53,456 bases of DNA from Bacteroidia bacterium (GCA_021153285.1 JAGKTT010000032.1:1-53456), one strand, 5' to 3'; shown: positions 8,845-16,745, counted from the first letter of the stretch. Numbers and translations: made by a program. Notes: generated by a model from the sequence alone, not told the origin.

Positions 8845-10377
8845 ATCATAAAATTCATTCTGCAAGACTGTGAAATCTGTGGTTTCCACGATTTCGATCT
8901 TACATCTGTACTTCTTTTTCCATTTTCCCACTATCGATGAGAAGATACCTCTGGTGAGGTAGGCTCCGAGAATAGGGTTGACCTTGAGGGTCAGGTTTGT
9001 GATCTTCTTTTCTGTCACATAGTAAGAGAGCCTTCTCTCGATAGTCTCATCGATAACGACGCTTGAAGTGATTTTTCCTGTTCCGTTGCATACCGGACAA
9101 ACCTCAGAGGTGTTGATCTCGGTAGCCGGACGTACTCTCTGTCTGGTGATCTGCATAAGTCCGAACTTGGTCAGAGGCAGCACATTGTGCTTAGCCTTGT
9201 CAGACTCCATAAGCTCCTGCATCTTCTTGAAGAGGGCATTCTTGTGCTCGTTGTTGTCCATATCGATGAAGTCAACGATCACTATGCCACCCATATCTCG
9301 AAGTCTGAGCTGTCTTGCGATCTCCTCGGCTGCAAAGCAGTTGATATCGAATGTGTTCTGTTCCTGTTCCTTGTTCTTGGAACGGATGCCGCTGTTCACA
9401 TCGATAACGTGCAGTGCTTCCGTGTGCTCTATCACAAGGTATGCGCCTTGCTTGATCGGAACTACCTTTCCAAAAGAACTCTTGATCTGTCTCGTTACTT
9501 CGAAGTGGTCAAAGATCGGTGTCTTGTCTTTATAGAGTTTGACGATCTTCTCCTGCTCCGGTGAGATCAGCGAGATGTACTTGCGGGTTTCCTCGTAGAT
9601 GTTCTCGTCATTGACATAGATGTTATTGAACGAGTCGTTGAGGAGATCCCTGAGGATGGTAGTGGTCTTGCTGTATTCTGTGAACAGCAGCTGCACATCC
9701 TTGGACTTAGCCAGTTTCTTCCAGGAGTTCTCCCATTTTTCCACGAGCGATATCACTTCGGCATCCAGAATTGCGGCATTCTTGCCTTCTGCTGCCGTGC
9801 GTATGATAGCTCCATAATTCTTTGGAAGAATGCTCCTTACAAGCGTCTCCAGTCTTCTTTTCTCCTCCTTTGAGGAGATTTTCTGGGATACACTCACCTT
9901 TTCTGCAAAAGGGAGGAGTACGATGTTTCGTCCTGCCAATGAAATTTCTGCAGTCAGTCTCGATCCTTTGGTCGAAATCGGCTCCTTTACGATCTGCACA
10001 ATGATCATCTGTCCCGGAGTAAGCACATTTTCGATGCGGCCTTCCTTTTCAAGGATCGGTCCCGGCTTGATGTGCTTGTATATTCCCTTTGCATCAGTAT
10101 TGGGATTCATACGCTTTACGAACTCGTCGAAGGCGTTGAAATAAAGTCCCAGGTCAAGGTAGTGGACAAATGCCTGCTTTTCATCTCCGATGTCGACAAA
10201 GGCAGCGTTCAGGGCAGGAAGAATCTTCTTCACTTTTCCGAGATGTACATCTCCTACTGAAAAGCTGTGCCCCTGGCTGGACTCCTTGTTCAGCTCGATC
10301 AGCCTGTGGTTCTCCATCAGTGCTATCGAGACTTCCGTTGCGCTTACGTCAACGATCAGATCCTTTTCAGACTCCAT
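8821..10377 (-). CDS. rng: Ribonuclease G (RNase E/G family)
   Basis: The 518-residue endoribonuclease acts in rRNA maturation and mRNA decay. It has an N-terminal S1 RNA-binding domain (about 30-120, with GKVKKILPALNAAFVDIG) and the RNase E/G catalytic domain. The two metal-binding Asp residues appear in HVIDVNSG and IVIVDFIDMDNNEH, and the zinc-link cysteines in CPVCNGTGK. The family start (MESEKDLIVDV) points to the ATG at 10377; an ATG four codons upstream (10389) is also possible. It lacks the long scaffold tail of RNase E. A terminator-like hairpin lies just upstream (10404-10434), so its expression may depend on readthrough from the HU side or on control at the leader. Confidence 0.95.
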   Translation of the reverse strand: MESEKDLIVDVSATEVSIALMENHRLIELNKESSQGHSFSVGDVHLGKVKKILPALNAAFVDIGDEKQAFVHYLDLGLYFNAFDEFVKRMNPNTDAKGIYKHIKPGPILEKEGRIENVLTPGQMIIVQIVKEPISTKGSRLTAEISLAGRNIVLLPFAEKVSVSQKISSKEEKRRLETLVRSILPKNYGAIIRTAAEGKNAAILDAEVISLVEKWENSWKKLAKSKDVQLLFTEYSKTTTILRDLLNDSFNNIYVNDENIYEETRKYISLISPEQEKIVKLYKDKTPIFDHFEVTRQIKSSFGKVVPIKQGAYLVIEHTEALHVIDVNSGIRSKNKEQEQNTFDINCFAAEEIARQLRLRDMGGIVIVDFIDMDNNEHKNALFKKMQELMESDKAKHNVLPLTKFGLMQITRQRVRPATEINTSEVCPVCNGTGKITSSVVIDETIERRLSYYVTEKKITNLTLKVNPILGAYLTRGIFSSIVGKWKKKYRCKIEIVETTDFTVLQNEFYDEKGGKLD

Positions 10378-10403
10378 CAGGAATTTCAATGATAAGATTT
10401 TTT

Positions 10404-10434
10404 CAAAAAAAGAGGCCGACCATCCTGGTCAGCC
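10404..10434 (-). terminator. Terminator-like hairpin just upstream of rng
   Basis: Read on the minus strand, an 8-bp stem (10427-10434 with 10414-10421, one G-U pair, 5-base loop) is followed by CT and then a run of seven T residues (10404-10410). It follows the small ribosomal-protein gene and ends 26 bases before the rng ATG at 10377. It could end the HU/small-protein transcript or attenuate rng. Confidence 0.7.
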
Positions 10435-10475
10435 TTCTTTAGCGGACTGCTAAAATGGCAGACACTGTGAGAAAA

Positions 10476-10568
10476 TTACTTTCTCTTCTTGTGTCTGTTC
10501 TTACGCAGGCGCTTCTTGCGCTTGTGCGTAGCCATCTTATGCCTTTTATGCTTCTTTCCGTTTGGCAT
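10476..10568 (-). CDS. Small basic ribosome-associated protein, COX24/AURKAIP1 type
   Basis: This 30-residue ORF begins MPNGKKHKRHKMATHKRKK and is almost entirely Lys, Arg and His. It matches the very short, highly conserved Bacteroidota proteins assigned to the AURKAIP1/COX24 domain family, whose mitochondrial relative is a small-subunit ribosomal protein (mS38). A structural role in the 30S subunit is inferred. It is 31 bases downstream of the HU gene on the same strand and is followed by a terminator, so the two are likely one transcript. It is short enough to be missed by gene finders. Confidence 0.85.
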   Translation of the reverse strand: MPNGKKHKRHKMATHKRKKRLRKNRHKKRK

Positions 10569-10599
10569 AATACTTAGGGTTTAAAAATTATTGTTATAT

Positions 10600-10872
10600 T
10601 TATTTTACTTCGTTTACAAATACCTTAGCTGGCTTGAAAGCTGGGATGTTGTGAGCAGGAATAGTCATTGTAGTATTCTTGGTGATGTTTCTTGCTGCCT
10701 TCTCTGCTCTATGCTTGATGATGAAGCTACCGAATCCACGGAGGTATACTGGGTTACCCTTTGCGAGTGATCCCTTTACAGCTTCCATAAATGCTTCTAC
10801 AACAGTAGATACTGTCTCCTTCTGGATTCCAGTCTCTTTAGCGATTTCGTTTACGATTTCTGCCTTTGTCAT
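10600..10872 (-). CDS. HU-family DNA-binding protein
   Basis: The 90-residue protein is a full-length HU/IHF-type nucleoid protein. It has the helical dimerisation part (MTKAEIVNEIAKETGIQKE), the GFGSF turn (about 47-51) and the beta-arm ending in PAFKPAKVF. It binds and bends DNA as a dimer. A complete promoter sits upstream (10923-10953), and the 30-residue ribosomal protein gene follows in the same direction. Confidence 0.95.
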   Translation of the reverse strand: MTKAEIVNEIAKETGIQKETVSTVVEAFMEAVKGSLAKGNPVYLRGFGSFIIKHRAEKAARNITKNTTMTIPAHNIPAFKPAKVFVNEVK

Positions 10873-10922
10873 AACTTATTTCTTTTTATTATAAATCAAA
10901 AAATATTTCCGATATAGAAGCG

Positions 10923-10953
10923 CAAAGATAGTCCGAATTTTTTAATTAGACAA
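10923..10953 (-). promoter_or_regulatory. Bacteroidetes-type promoter for the HU gene
   Basis: On the minus strand, TTG (10951-10953) is followed after 20 bases by TATCTTTG (10923-10930). This fits the Bacteroidetes TTG-N19-21-TAnnTTTG consensus. The HU start codon is 50 bases downstream. Confidence 0.75.
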
Positions 10954-11002
10954 ATCAACTGCTTAAAATTCAACGAAAAAACTTCATTGTCAGCAATTTT
11001 TA

Positions 11003-11034
11003 TTGAAATTCTGCCATAAAGATTGTTATATTTG
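11003..11034 (+). promoter_or_regulatory. Candidate distal promoter for lon
   Basis: TTG (11003-11005), a 21-base gap and TATATTTG (11027-11034) match the Bacteroidetes consensus and point toward lon, whose ATG is about 305 bases downstream. If used, it gives a long leader that contains the direct repeats and the covarying hairpin described separately. The 10873-11339 interval has no gene; short ORFs there look spurious. Confidence 0.5.
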
Positions 11035-11150
11035 GCAATGGCATAGAGATTGACCATATATATATAAGGTAAAAATCAGGAACTTGCACTGCCATTTTGG
11101 CAGATGGCCCAGTTATGTACTGCCATCCCCCAAAAAGTGACAAGCTATAG

Positions 11151-11326
11151 GTAACGTGTACATATATTTCATATAATGCACGTCCTTCGAAAAAGTGACA
11201 AGTTATTGATGTTGAAAAATACTTGTCTTTTGAGCGAAGCGATAGCAAGTCCTCCTCCCGAGGAGGAGGATTTAGGAGGAGGGTAACGTGTACATATATT
11301 TCATATAATGCACGTCCTTCGAAAAA
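11151..11326 (+). repeat. Pair of identical 44-base direct repeats in front of lon
   Basis: The same 44 bases occur at 11151-11194 and 11283-11326, starting GTAACGTGTACATATATTTC and ending in GTCCTTCGAAAAA. Each copy has complementary ends (ACGTG...CACGT) around an AT-rich centre. The second copy ends 13 bases before the lon ATG. A shorter repeat, AAAAAGTGACAAG, occurs at 11132-11144 and 11191-11203. The structure looks like a duplicated leader or operator; what binds it is unknown. Confidence 0.85.
11241..11290 (+). repeat. Hairpin element, copy 1 (upstream of lon)
   Basis: The element reads GATAnnAAGT, a 7-bp stem (11251-11257 with 11263-11269) with loop CCGAG, then GATTTAG, a third G/A-rich arm, and GGTAACGT. 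Copy 2 lies at 14581-14630 before coaD. The stems differ at three positions, and all three changes keep base pairing. The third arm can pair with the left arm instead of the right arm, so two alternative folds are possible. Confidence 0.75.
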
Positions 11327-11339
11327 TAAGGTAAAATAT

Positions 11340-13739
11340 ATGAAAGACTTGATGAATGATATTTTTTCTCCTGCTGGAGCGGAGGTGAGTGTGATTCCTG
11401 TGATGCAGGGAGAGGGAATGATGAAGATAGAAGAAGCTCTTCTTCCTGATTCGCTTCCCATTCTTGCACTGAGGAATGCTGTGCTTTTCCCTGGTACAGT
11501 CTATCCTATCACCATCGGCAGGGAGAAATCCATAAGACTGATCGAGGATGCAGAACGAAACAATGCATTCATCGGTGCGGTTCCGCAGAACGACCTTGCT
11601 GTGGAGGATCCGCGTGAGCAGGACCTGTATACTTATGGAACAGTGGCGAAGATTGTAAAGACACTGGAAATGCCGGATGGTACCATTACGGCTATTTTGC
11701 AGGGTTACAAGAGATTCGAGATAGAGTCGATTGTGGAATATGCCCCATATATGCTCGGAAGAGTACGTTATCTGGAAGATATTGTTCCGGAGACTGACGT
11801 CAAGATCAGGATGATCGCTGAGTCTTTGAAGGAGAAGGCTTCTTCCATCATCCGCTCTTCATCCTTCGTTCCTCGCGAGGCTGCTTCTGCTCTCAAGGGA
11901 ATCGATAATTTCGAGTTTCTTGTCAATTTCATCGCTACCACCATCGAAGTGGAAAATTTTATGGACAAGGTGGAACTTCTTCAGTACGGTGATCTCAGAG
12001 CCCGTGCAATGAAGCTTCTGTCGGTTCTCGATACTCAGGTCGAGCTCCAGAAGATCAAGCAGGAAATCAACCAGAAGGTAAAGACGGAAATAGATCAGCA
12101 GCAGAGGGAGTATTTCCTTAATAATCAGCTCAAGACCATTCAGGAAGAGCTGGGAATGGATGACGTGGAGGAGTTCGCGCAGCTTCGTGCCCGCGCAGAG
12201 GAAAAGCTCTGGCCGGCATCTGTTCAGGAAATCTTTGACAAGGAAATGGCTAAGCTGGAGAGGTATAATCCTAGCTCTCCTGACTACAGCATCCAGTATA
12301 ATTATATCCAGTTTATGCTCGACCTTCCTTGGGGTGAGATGTCCAATGACAATCTCGATCTGAAGAATGCCCAGAAAGTGCTGGATGAGGATCATTATGG
12401 TCTGGAGAAGGTCAAGGAAAGAATCATCGAATACCTTGCTGTGCTTAAGCTGAAAGGAGATATGAAGTCTCCGATCCTCTGTCTCTACGGACCTCCGGGT
12501 GTGGGAAAGACCAGCCTCGGAAAGTCTATTGCCAGAGCTCTCGGACGAAAATATATACGTATTGCCCTTGGTGGTGTTCACGATGAGTCGGAGATACGCG
12601 GTCATAGGAAGACCTATGTGGGAGCTCTTCCGGGACGTATCCTTAACGGTATCAACCGTGCAGGAACCTCGAATCCGGTCATTGTGCTTGATGAGGTGGA
12701 CAAGCTTACCAAGGATATGAAGGGCGATCCTTCGTCAGCACTTCTTGAAGCGCTTGATCCTGAGCAGAATACAGCATTCCACGATAATTATCTGGATATA
12801 GATTACGATCTGTCGAATGTGATGTTCATCACTACTGCCAACAGTATCGACACCATCCAGCCTGCCCTCAAGGACCGTATGGAGATGATCAATGTGAGCG
12901 GTTATCTGGCAGAGGAAAAGTATGAGATTGCAAAGAATTATCTCGTCCCTAAGCAGATCGAGGAGCACGGTCTTCAGAAGGGACAGTTGAAATTTGAGAA
13001 GAGCGCCATTACGAAAATGATCGATGAATATACTCACGAGTCTGGTGTGCGTGGCTTGGAAAAGCAGATCGCCAAAGTGGCTCGTGTCACTGCGAAGAAG
13101 ATCGCTCTCGAGCAGGAATATCCGGCTACCATCAAGAAGGAACATCTGAAGGAATATCTCGGTCTTCCGACCAATTCGCACGATATGCAGAAGGGTAATG
13201 AGGCTCCTGGAGTGGTGACAGGACTTGCCTGGACGGCGATGGGAGGTGAAATCCTGTTCATCGAGAGTTCGGTAAGCAAGGGAAAAGGAGTCCTTTCAAT
13301 GACCGGTAATCTCGGTGATGTGATGAAGGAGTCAGCCCAGATAGCATACCAGTATATCAAGGCTCATCCTGAACTGACTGGTATGACTTATGAGGAATTT
13401 GCGGAAAAGGATATTCACGTACACGTACCGGAGGGAGCAGTGCCTAAGGATGGACCGTCTGCAGGTATCACGATGGTGACTTCGATGGTTTCGGCTTTTC
13501 GCGGAAAGAAGGTCAGGAGCGGAATCGCTATGACAGGTGAGATGACTCTCAGAGGTCGTGTGCTTCCTGTCGGTGGCATAAAAGAGAAAATACTGGCAGC
13601 AAAGCGTTCCGGTATCCATACGATCGTCATTTCTGAAGAAAATAGAAAAGATGTGGAGGATATAAAGGAAATTTACGTAAAAGGGCTTACCTTTGTCTAT
13701 GTCAAGAATATACAGGATGTCATAGATGTGGCATTCTGA
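11340..13739 (+). CDS. lon: ATP-dependent protease Lon
   Basis: This cytoplasmic AAA+ serine protease degrades misfolded and regulatory proteins. The 799 residues contain the N-terminal substrate domain (about 40-240), a coiled segment (about 240-300) and the AAA+ domain with Walker A GPPGVGKT (384-391) and Walker B VIVLDEVDK (about 447-455). The protease domain has Ser707 in KDGPSAG and Lys748 in GGIKEK. The ATG at 11340 gives a normal N-terminus; the upstream in-frame extension to 11223 runs through repeat DNA and is not coding. The stop codon lies inside a dispersed repeat that fills the gap to the next gene. Confidence 0.97.
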   Translation: MKDLMNDIFSPAGAEVSVIPVMQGEGMMKIEEALLPDSLPILALRNAVLFPGTVYPITIGREKSIRLIEDAERNNAFIGAVPQNDLAVEDPREQDLYTYGTVAKIVKTLEMPDGTITAILQGYKRFEIESIVEYAPYMLGRVRYLEDIVPETDVKIRMIAESLKEKASSIIRSSSFVPREAASALKGIDNFEFLVNFIATTIEVENFMDKVELLQYGDLRARAMKLLSVLDTQVELQKIKQEINQKVKTEIDQQQREYFLNNQLKTIQEELGMDDVEEFAQLRARAEEKLWPASVQEIFDKEMAKLERYNPSSPDYSIQYNYIQFMLDLPWGEMSNDNLDLKNAQKVLDEDHYGLEKVKERIIEYLAVLKLKGDMKSPILCLYGPPGVGKTSLGKSIARALGRKYIRIALGGVHDESEIRGHRKTYVGALPGRILNGINRAGTSNPVIVLDEVDKLTKDMKGDPSSALLEALDPEQNTAFHDNYLDIDYDLSNVMFITTANSIDTIQPALKDRMEMINVSGYLAEEKYEIAKNYLVPKQIEEHGLQKGQLKFEKSAITKMIDEYTHESGVRGLEKQIAKVARVTAKKIALEQEYPATIKKEHLKEYLGLPTNSHDMQKGNEAPGVVTGLAWTAMGGEILFIESSVSKGKGVLSMTGNLGDVMKESAQIAYQYIKAHPELTGMTYEEFAEKDIHVHVPEGAVPKDGPSAGITMVTSMVSAFRGKKVRSGIAMTGEMTLRGRVLPVGGIKEKILAAKRSGIHTIVISEENRKDVEDIKEIYVKGLTFVYVKNIQDVIDVAF

Positions 13740-13765
13740 GAAGCATAGCGACGTAAGAATCTATG
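13731..13765 (+). repeat. Dispersed repeat type I, joining lon and the uracil-DNA glycosylase gene
   Basis: The sequence has the ATTCTGAG...GTAAGAATCTAT ends of the copy at 16711-16745, with only a few differences between them. It supplies the last codons and TGA stop of lon (ATTCTGA) and reaches the ATG of the next gene (ATCTATGG). No other intergenic DNA is present here. Confidence 0.8.
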
Positions 13766-14431
13766 GAAGTCAAGATAGAACAGAGCTGGAAAAACGCATT
13801 GGCGGGCGAATTTGAGAAACCTTATTTCGCATCGCTGGTGCGTTTCCTGCATAATGAGAAGGCGGAGGGAAAGAAGATTTTTCCTCCAGGCAGTCAGATA
13901 TTCCGTGCATTTGACCTTACACCTGTCTCTGAAGTGAAGGTGGTGATTCTCGGACAGGATCCATATCACGGTCAGGGTCAGGCCCACGGTCTTTCGTTTT
14001 CCGTACCTGATGATATGCCTGCACCTCCTTCTCTGAAGAATATCTTCAAGGAGATAGAGTCTGATCTCGGAATCCGTATGAGCGGCTATCCGAATCTGGA
14101 AAGCTGGGCTCGTCAGGGAGTCCTGCTTCTGAATGCCATCCTTACAGTCCGCTGCGGTGAGGCTGCTTCTCACGGAAAGATCGGGTGGGAAGAATTTACT
14201 GATGCTGTAATCAGGTATATATCAGATAATTGTGAGGGTGTGGTCTTTATGCTTTGGGGTAACTTTGCCCGCAGCAAACGCGATCTGATCGACCGTTCAA
14301 GACATTTTGTCCTCGAGGCCGCGCACCCGTCTCCATTGGCGCGAGGAGCATTTTTCGGATGCAGACATTTTTCGCAGGCGAACAATATATTGGCATCAAG
14401 GGGACGACAGCCGGTAAATTGGCAGCTTTGA
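13763..14431 (+). CDS. ung: Uracil-DNA glycosylase, family 1
   Basis: The 222-residue enzyme removes uracil from DNA to start base-excision repair. It has the family 1 active-site motif GQDPYHG with the water-activating Asp (about 67), the downstream HGLSFSV segment, a FMLWGNFARSK segment and the HPSPLA motif with its catalytic His (about 188). Length matches the family. The ATG at 13763 is the last part of the dispersed repeat that separates it from lon; a hairpin follows the stop. Confidence 0.96.
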   Translation: MEVKIEQSWKNALAGEFEKPYFASLVRFLHNEKAEGKKIFPPGSQIFRAFDLTPVSEVKVVILGQDPYHGQGQAHGLSFSVPDDMPAPPSLKNIFKEIESDLGIRMSGYPNLESWARQGVLLLNAILTVRCGEAASHGKIGWEEFTDAVIRYISDNCEGVVFMLWGNFARSKRDLIDRSRHFVLEAAHPSPLARGAFFGCRHFSQANNILASRGRQPVNWQL

Positions 14432-14512
14432 AAGCACAGAATCGTTCGTTTTTGTGCTTTCGAAGTTAAAAACAGATGCTAAAAGAACAAATAAGGCCAT
14501 TTTTGTGCTTTT
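14430..14512 (+). terminator. Hairpins after the uracil-DNA glycosylase gene
   Basis: A 9-bp stem (14430-14438 with 14453-14461, GAAAGCACA/TGTGCTTTC) starts at the ung stop codon. A second near-palindrome (AAAAGAACAAA with TTTGTGCTTTT, one mismatch, about 14480-14512) repeats the same TTTTTGTGCTTT string. Neither ends in a long pure T run after the stem, so they are likely but not certain terminators. Confidence 0.5.
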
Positions 14513-14580
14513 GATTTAAATTAATATGGTAACTTAACTTTCGCCAGTGCGGAAGTACCTTATTTTGAGACCTTCAGGTC

Positions 14581-14630
14581 GATATTAAGTCCCCTTTCCG
14601 AGAAAGGGGATTTAGGGGAAAGGTAACGTA
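14581..14630 (+). repeat. Hairpin element, copy 2 (upstream of coaD)
   Basis: Same design as 11241-11290: GATAnnAAGT, stem CCCCTTT/AAAGGGG (14591-14597 with 14603-14609), loop CCGAG, GATTTAG, a third arm and GGTAACGT. The third arm (GGAAAGG) can also pair with CCTTTCC at 14593-14599. It ends about 85 bases before the coaD start. Confidence 0.75.
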
Positions 14631-14653
14631 AATAAAGAAGGTGCGGTGGGTAA

Positions 14654-14711
14654 AAGTTTCGCAAGTATCACCAATCTTCAATATATCAATAATTTATCAC
14701 TTGCGAAACTT
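14654..14711 (+). promoter_or_regulatory. Inverted repeat directly before the coaD start
   Basis: A perfect 13-base inverted repeat (AAGTTTCGCAAGT at 14654-14666, its complement at 14699-14711) has a 32-base AT-rich loop. It ends four bases before the coaD ATG (14716), so the hairpin could hide the translation start or be an operator. Confidence 0.6.
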
Positions 14712-14715
14712 GAGT

Positions 14716-15174
14716 ATGGTAAGAAAAGCAATATTTCCGGGATCATTCGATCCTTTTACCGCAGGCCATCTGAACATATTGAAAAGAGCATTGACAATGT
14801 TCGACGAGGTGGTGGTAGCTGTAGGCGTCAATATCGACAAGAGAGGATTCTTTCCGAATGAGAAGAGGATCGACATAATCCGTCAGGCTACAGAAGGACT
14901 TGAAGGAGTGAGTATAATCCAATACGACAATCTGACTATAGATAAATGCCGCGAACTGGGCATAAACCATATTGTCAGGGGAGTCAGGAATATGATCGAC
15001 TTCGAGACTGAAAGGTCAATTGCTGATGCGAACCGAAAGCTGGCTCCGGATATCGAGACCATCATCATTCCTACGGCTCAGGAGTTTGCCCATATTTCTT
15101 CTACTGCTGTCCGTGATCTGCTCAAGCACGGTGGTGACACATCGCTTTTTGTTCCTGAAGGAGTGCAGCTTTAA
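14716..15174 (+). CDS. coaD: Phosphopantetheine adenylyltransferase
   Basis: This enzyme makes dephospho-CoA from ATP and 4'-phosphopantetheine, the fourth step of coenzyme A synthesis. The 152-residue protein has the nucleotidyltransferase motif GSFDPFTAGH (9-18), the RGVRN segment and the ISSTAVR motif near residue 125. The length fits the family. The ATG at 14716 is chosen because the upstream in-frame extension runs through the inverted repeat. The next gene begins three bases after its stop, so they are co-transcribed. Confidence 0.95.
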   Translation: MVRKAIFPGSFDPFTAGHLNILKRALTMFDEVVVAVGVNIDKRGFFPNEKRIDIIRQATEGLEGVSIIQYDNLTIDKCRELGINHIVRGVRNMIDFETERSIADANRKLAPDIETIIIPTAQEFAHISSTAVRDLLKHGGDTSLFVPEGVQL

Positions 15175-15177
15175 CCG

Positions 15178-16701
15178 ATGAAAGGAATCATAAAATATAT
15201 CATTCTGCTTCTGGCTATAATGTCGGTGGATCTTGTTCTTGATGCCCAACAGCTTGATTCTGCGAAGATTGAGGCATTGGAAGAAAGATTGACCGAATAT
15301 TTCGAACTTCTCAAATATGAAAGCATTGATGTGCAGAAGGCAGAGGCTGACCTTATGATCGAGGCGGCTTCCGATTCTGTTGTGCGTCAGGCAGTGGCGT
15401 TGAGGATATATGATCATTATCTGGGCTCTCCTGTGATGGGAGCGGAGGCTGTGGCCATACATATTTATGACAGATGGTTCGCTCCGGGCAAGGTCAGCAT
15501 CGGAAACGATATGGATTTTCTCAGCGCCAGGTTCTTTGCTGAGTTCAACAGACAGTCGCTGATAGGGGAGAAAGCTCCGGAGCTTATTATGGAGACCCTC
15601 CAGGGTGATACACTCAGACTTTTTACAGACCGAAGAAAATATGCGGAAAAGGGAGACAGGCATAAGGTGATCTTCTTCTATGATCATAGCTGCGCAAAAT
15701 GCAAACTGGAGACGATCCTCCTTGCCAATCTCCTTCAGACAGATGATTATCCTATCGAACTTTATGCGGTCTATACCGGTGATGACAAGGAGGCTTGGGA
15801 AAGATATGTAGCTGATAGATTTGATGTGAATCCTATGAATTCCAGGGTATTCCATATGTGGGATCCTACCCTCGATTCTGATTTTCAGCGTAAATACGGA
15901 GTGGTTCAGACTCCGAGACTTTTCTTTATCAGACCGGACGGAATCATAAAAGGACGAAATCTCAATGCATCGGCATTGTCGATGATGCTGAACGAAGTCT
16001 TTGCATCTCCCGATCTGGAATATGGAAGGCCGGAGTCGGAGGCTTATTTCGATCAGTTGATGACATTGTTCCGGCCTTCGGAGGGAGAATCTCCTTCTGC
16101 AAGTGTTCAAGCTGCAGCCGATCATATGGCGGTTTCTGCCCTTCAGGCCGGAGATACGACGATCTTCCGCCAATTTATGGGCGATTTCCTATATTATCTT
16201 GCTCCAAAATCAGGTGAAGAGTCGAAGGAAGGAATGAAATATCTGATCGATAACTATATTTCCGGAAGGACCGATCTGTGGAAATCTCAGGACGATTCGC
16301 TGAAGATCATCGGTTTTGCAGAGATTATGGATGACCTGCTTTCCAAGGCTGTCCCTGGTAGCAGAATTTCTGACCTTAAAGTTCCCGGTGATCTTCTCAG
16401 GCACGGAAAAAAGATCAAGACCGGTCAATTCAAACTTTCCAAGCTACGTGGCGGACAGAATGTGATAATTTTCTATACTGAAGGTTGCAATATATGTGAT
16501 GCGGAGAAGGCGGCAGCACGAAGGCTGGTGGCCGAGGATTCCCGCTATCGCATCCTGATGGTCAATGTCGACCGTATTGTGACTTCTGATCCGGCATTGG
16601 CAAGCCGTCTTTTCGACAGCTTCGACCTTTCATCCTTGCCGTTCATCATCGAGACCGATAAGAAGGGAATAATACTCAGAAGATACATCACGCTGCAATA
16701 A
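15178..16701 (+). CDS. Secreted double thioredoxin-fold protein (DUF5106-like)
   Basis: The 507-residue protein starts with a signal peptide (about 1-23). A helical region follows, then a TlpA-like thioredoxin domain (about 140-280) with a CAKC redox motif. A second thioredoxin-like domain at the C-terminus (about 410-505) contains CNIC. This layout is common in Bacteroidota periplasmic proteins annotated DUF5106/thioredoxin-like. A role as a periplasmic thiol-disulphide reductase or isomerase is inferred. It is three bases after coaD, although no functional link is obvious. Confidence 0.8.
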   Translation: MKGIIKYIILLLAIMSVDLVLDAQQLDSAKIEALEERLTEYFELLKYESIDVQKAEADLMIEAASDSVVRQAVALRIYDHYLGSPVMGAEAVAIHIYDRWFAPGKVSIGNDMDFLSARFFAEFNRQSLIGEKAPELIMETLQGDTLRLFTDRRKYAEKGDRHKVIFFYDHSCAKCKLETILLANLLQTDDYPIELYAVYTGDDKEAWERYVADRFDVNPMNSRVFHMWDPTLDSDFQRKYGVVQTPRLFFIRPDGIIKGRNLNASALSMMLNEVFASPDLEYGRPESEAYFDQLMTLFRPSEGESPSASVQAAADHMAVSALQAGDTTIFRQFMGDFLYYLAPKSGEESKEGMKYLIDNYISGRTDLWKSQDDSLKIIGFAEIMDDLLSKAVPGSRISDLKVPGDLLRHGKKIKTGQFKLSKLRGGQNVIIFYTEGCNICDAEKAAARRLVAEDSRYRILMVNVDRIVTSDPALASRLFDSFDLSSLPFIIETDKKGIILRRYITLQ

Positions 16702-16710
16702 TCCTCAGCC

Positions 16711-16745
16711 TGTCATTCTGAGGAGCGCAGCGATGTAAGAATCTA
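16711..16745 (+). repeat. Dispersed repeat type I (intergenic copy)
   Basis: The 35 bases from TGTCATTCTGAGGAGCG to GTAAGAATCTAT are the cleanest copy of the type I repeat. It is an imperfect palindrome with ATTCT...AGAAT ends. It starts nine bases after the stop of the thioredoxin-like gene. Related copies are at 13731, 39613, 51318 and 51340, and a variant is at 20218. Confidence 0.8.

Noticed and set aside
11151..11326. Two 44-base direct repeats as a CRISPR remnant or attachment site
   Set aside because: Only two copies, 88 bases apart, with no integrase, cas gene or foreign DNA between them.
11223..11339. N-terminal extension of Lon from 11223
   Set aside because: It translates repeat DNA and is absent from the family; the ATG at 11340 gives the normal Lon N-terminus.
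11000..11461. Minus-strand ORF overlapping the lon leader
   Set aside because: It reads through both direct repeats and into lon, contains duplicated peptide segments and has no gene-like features.
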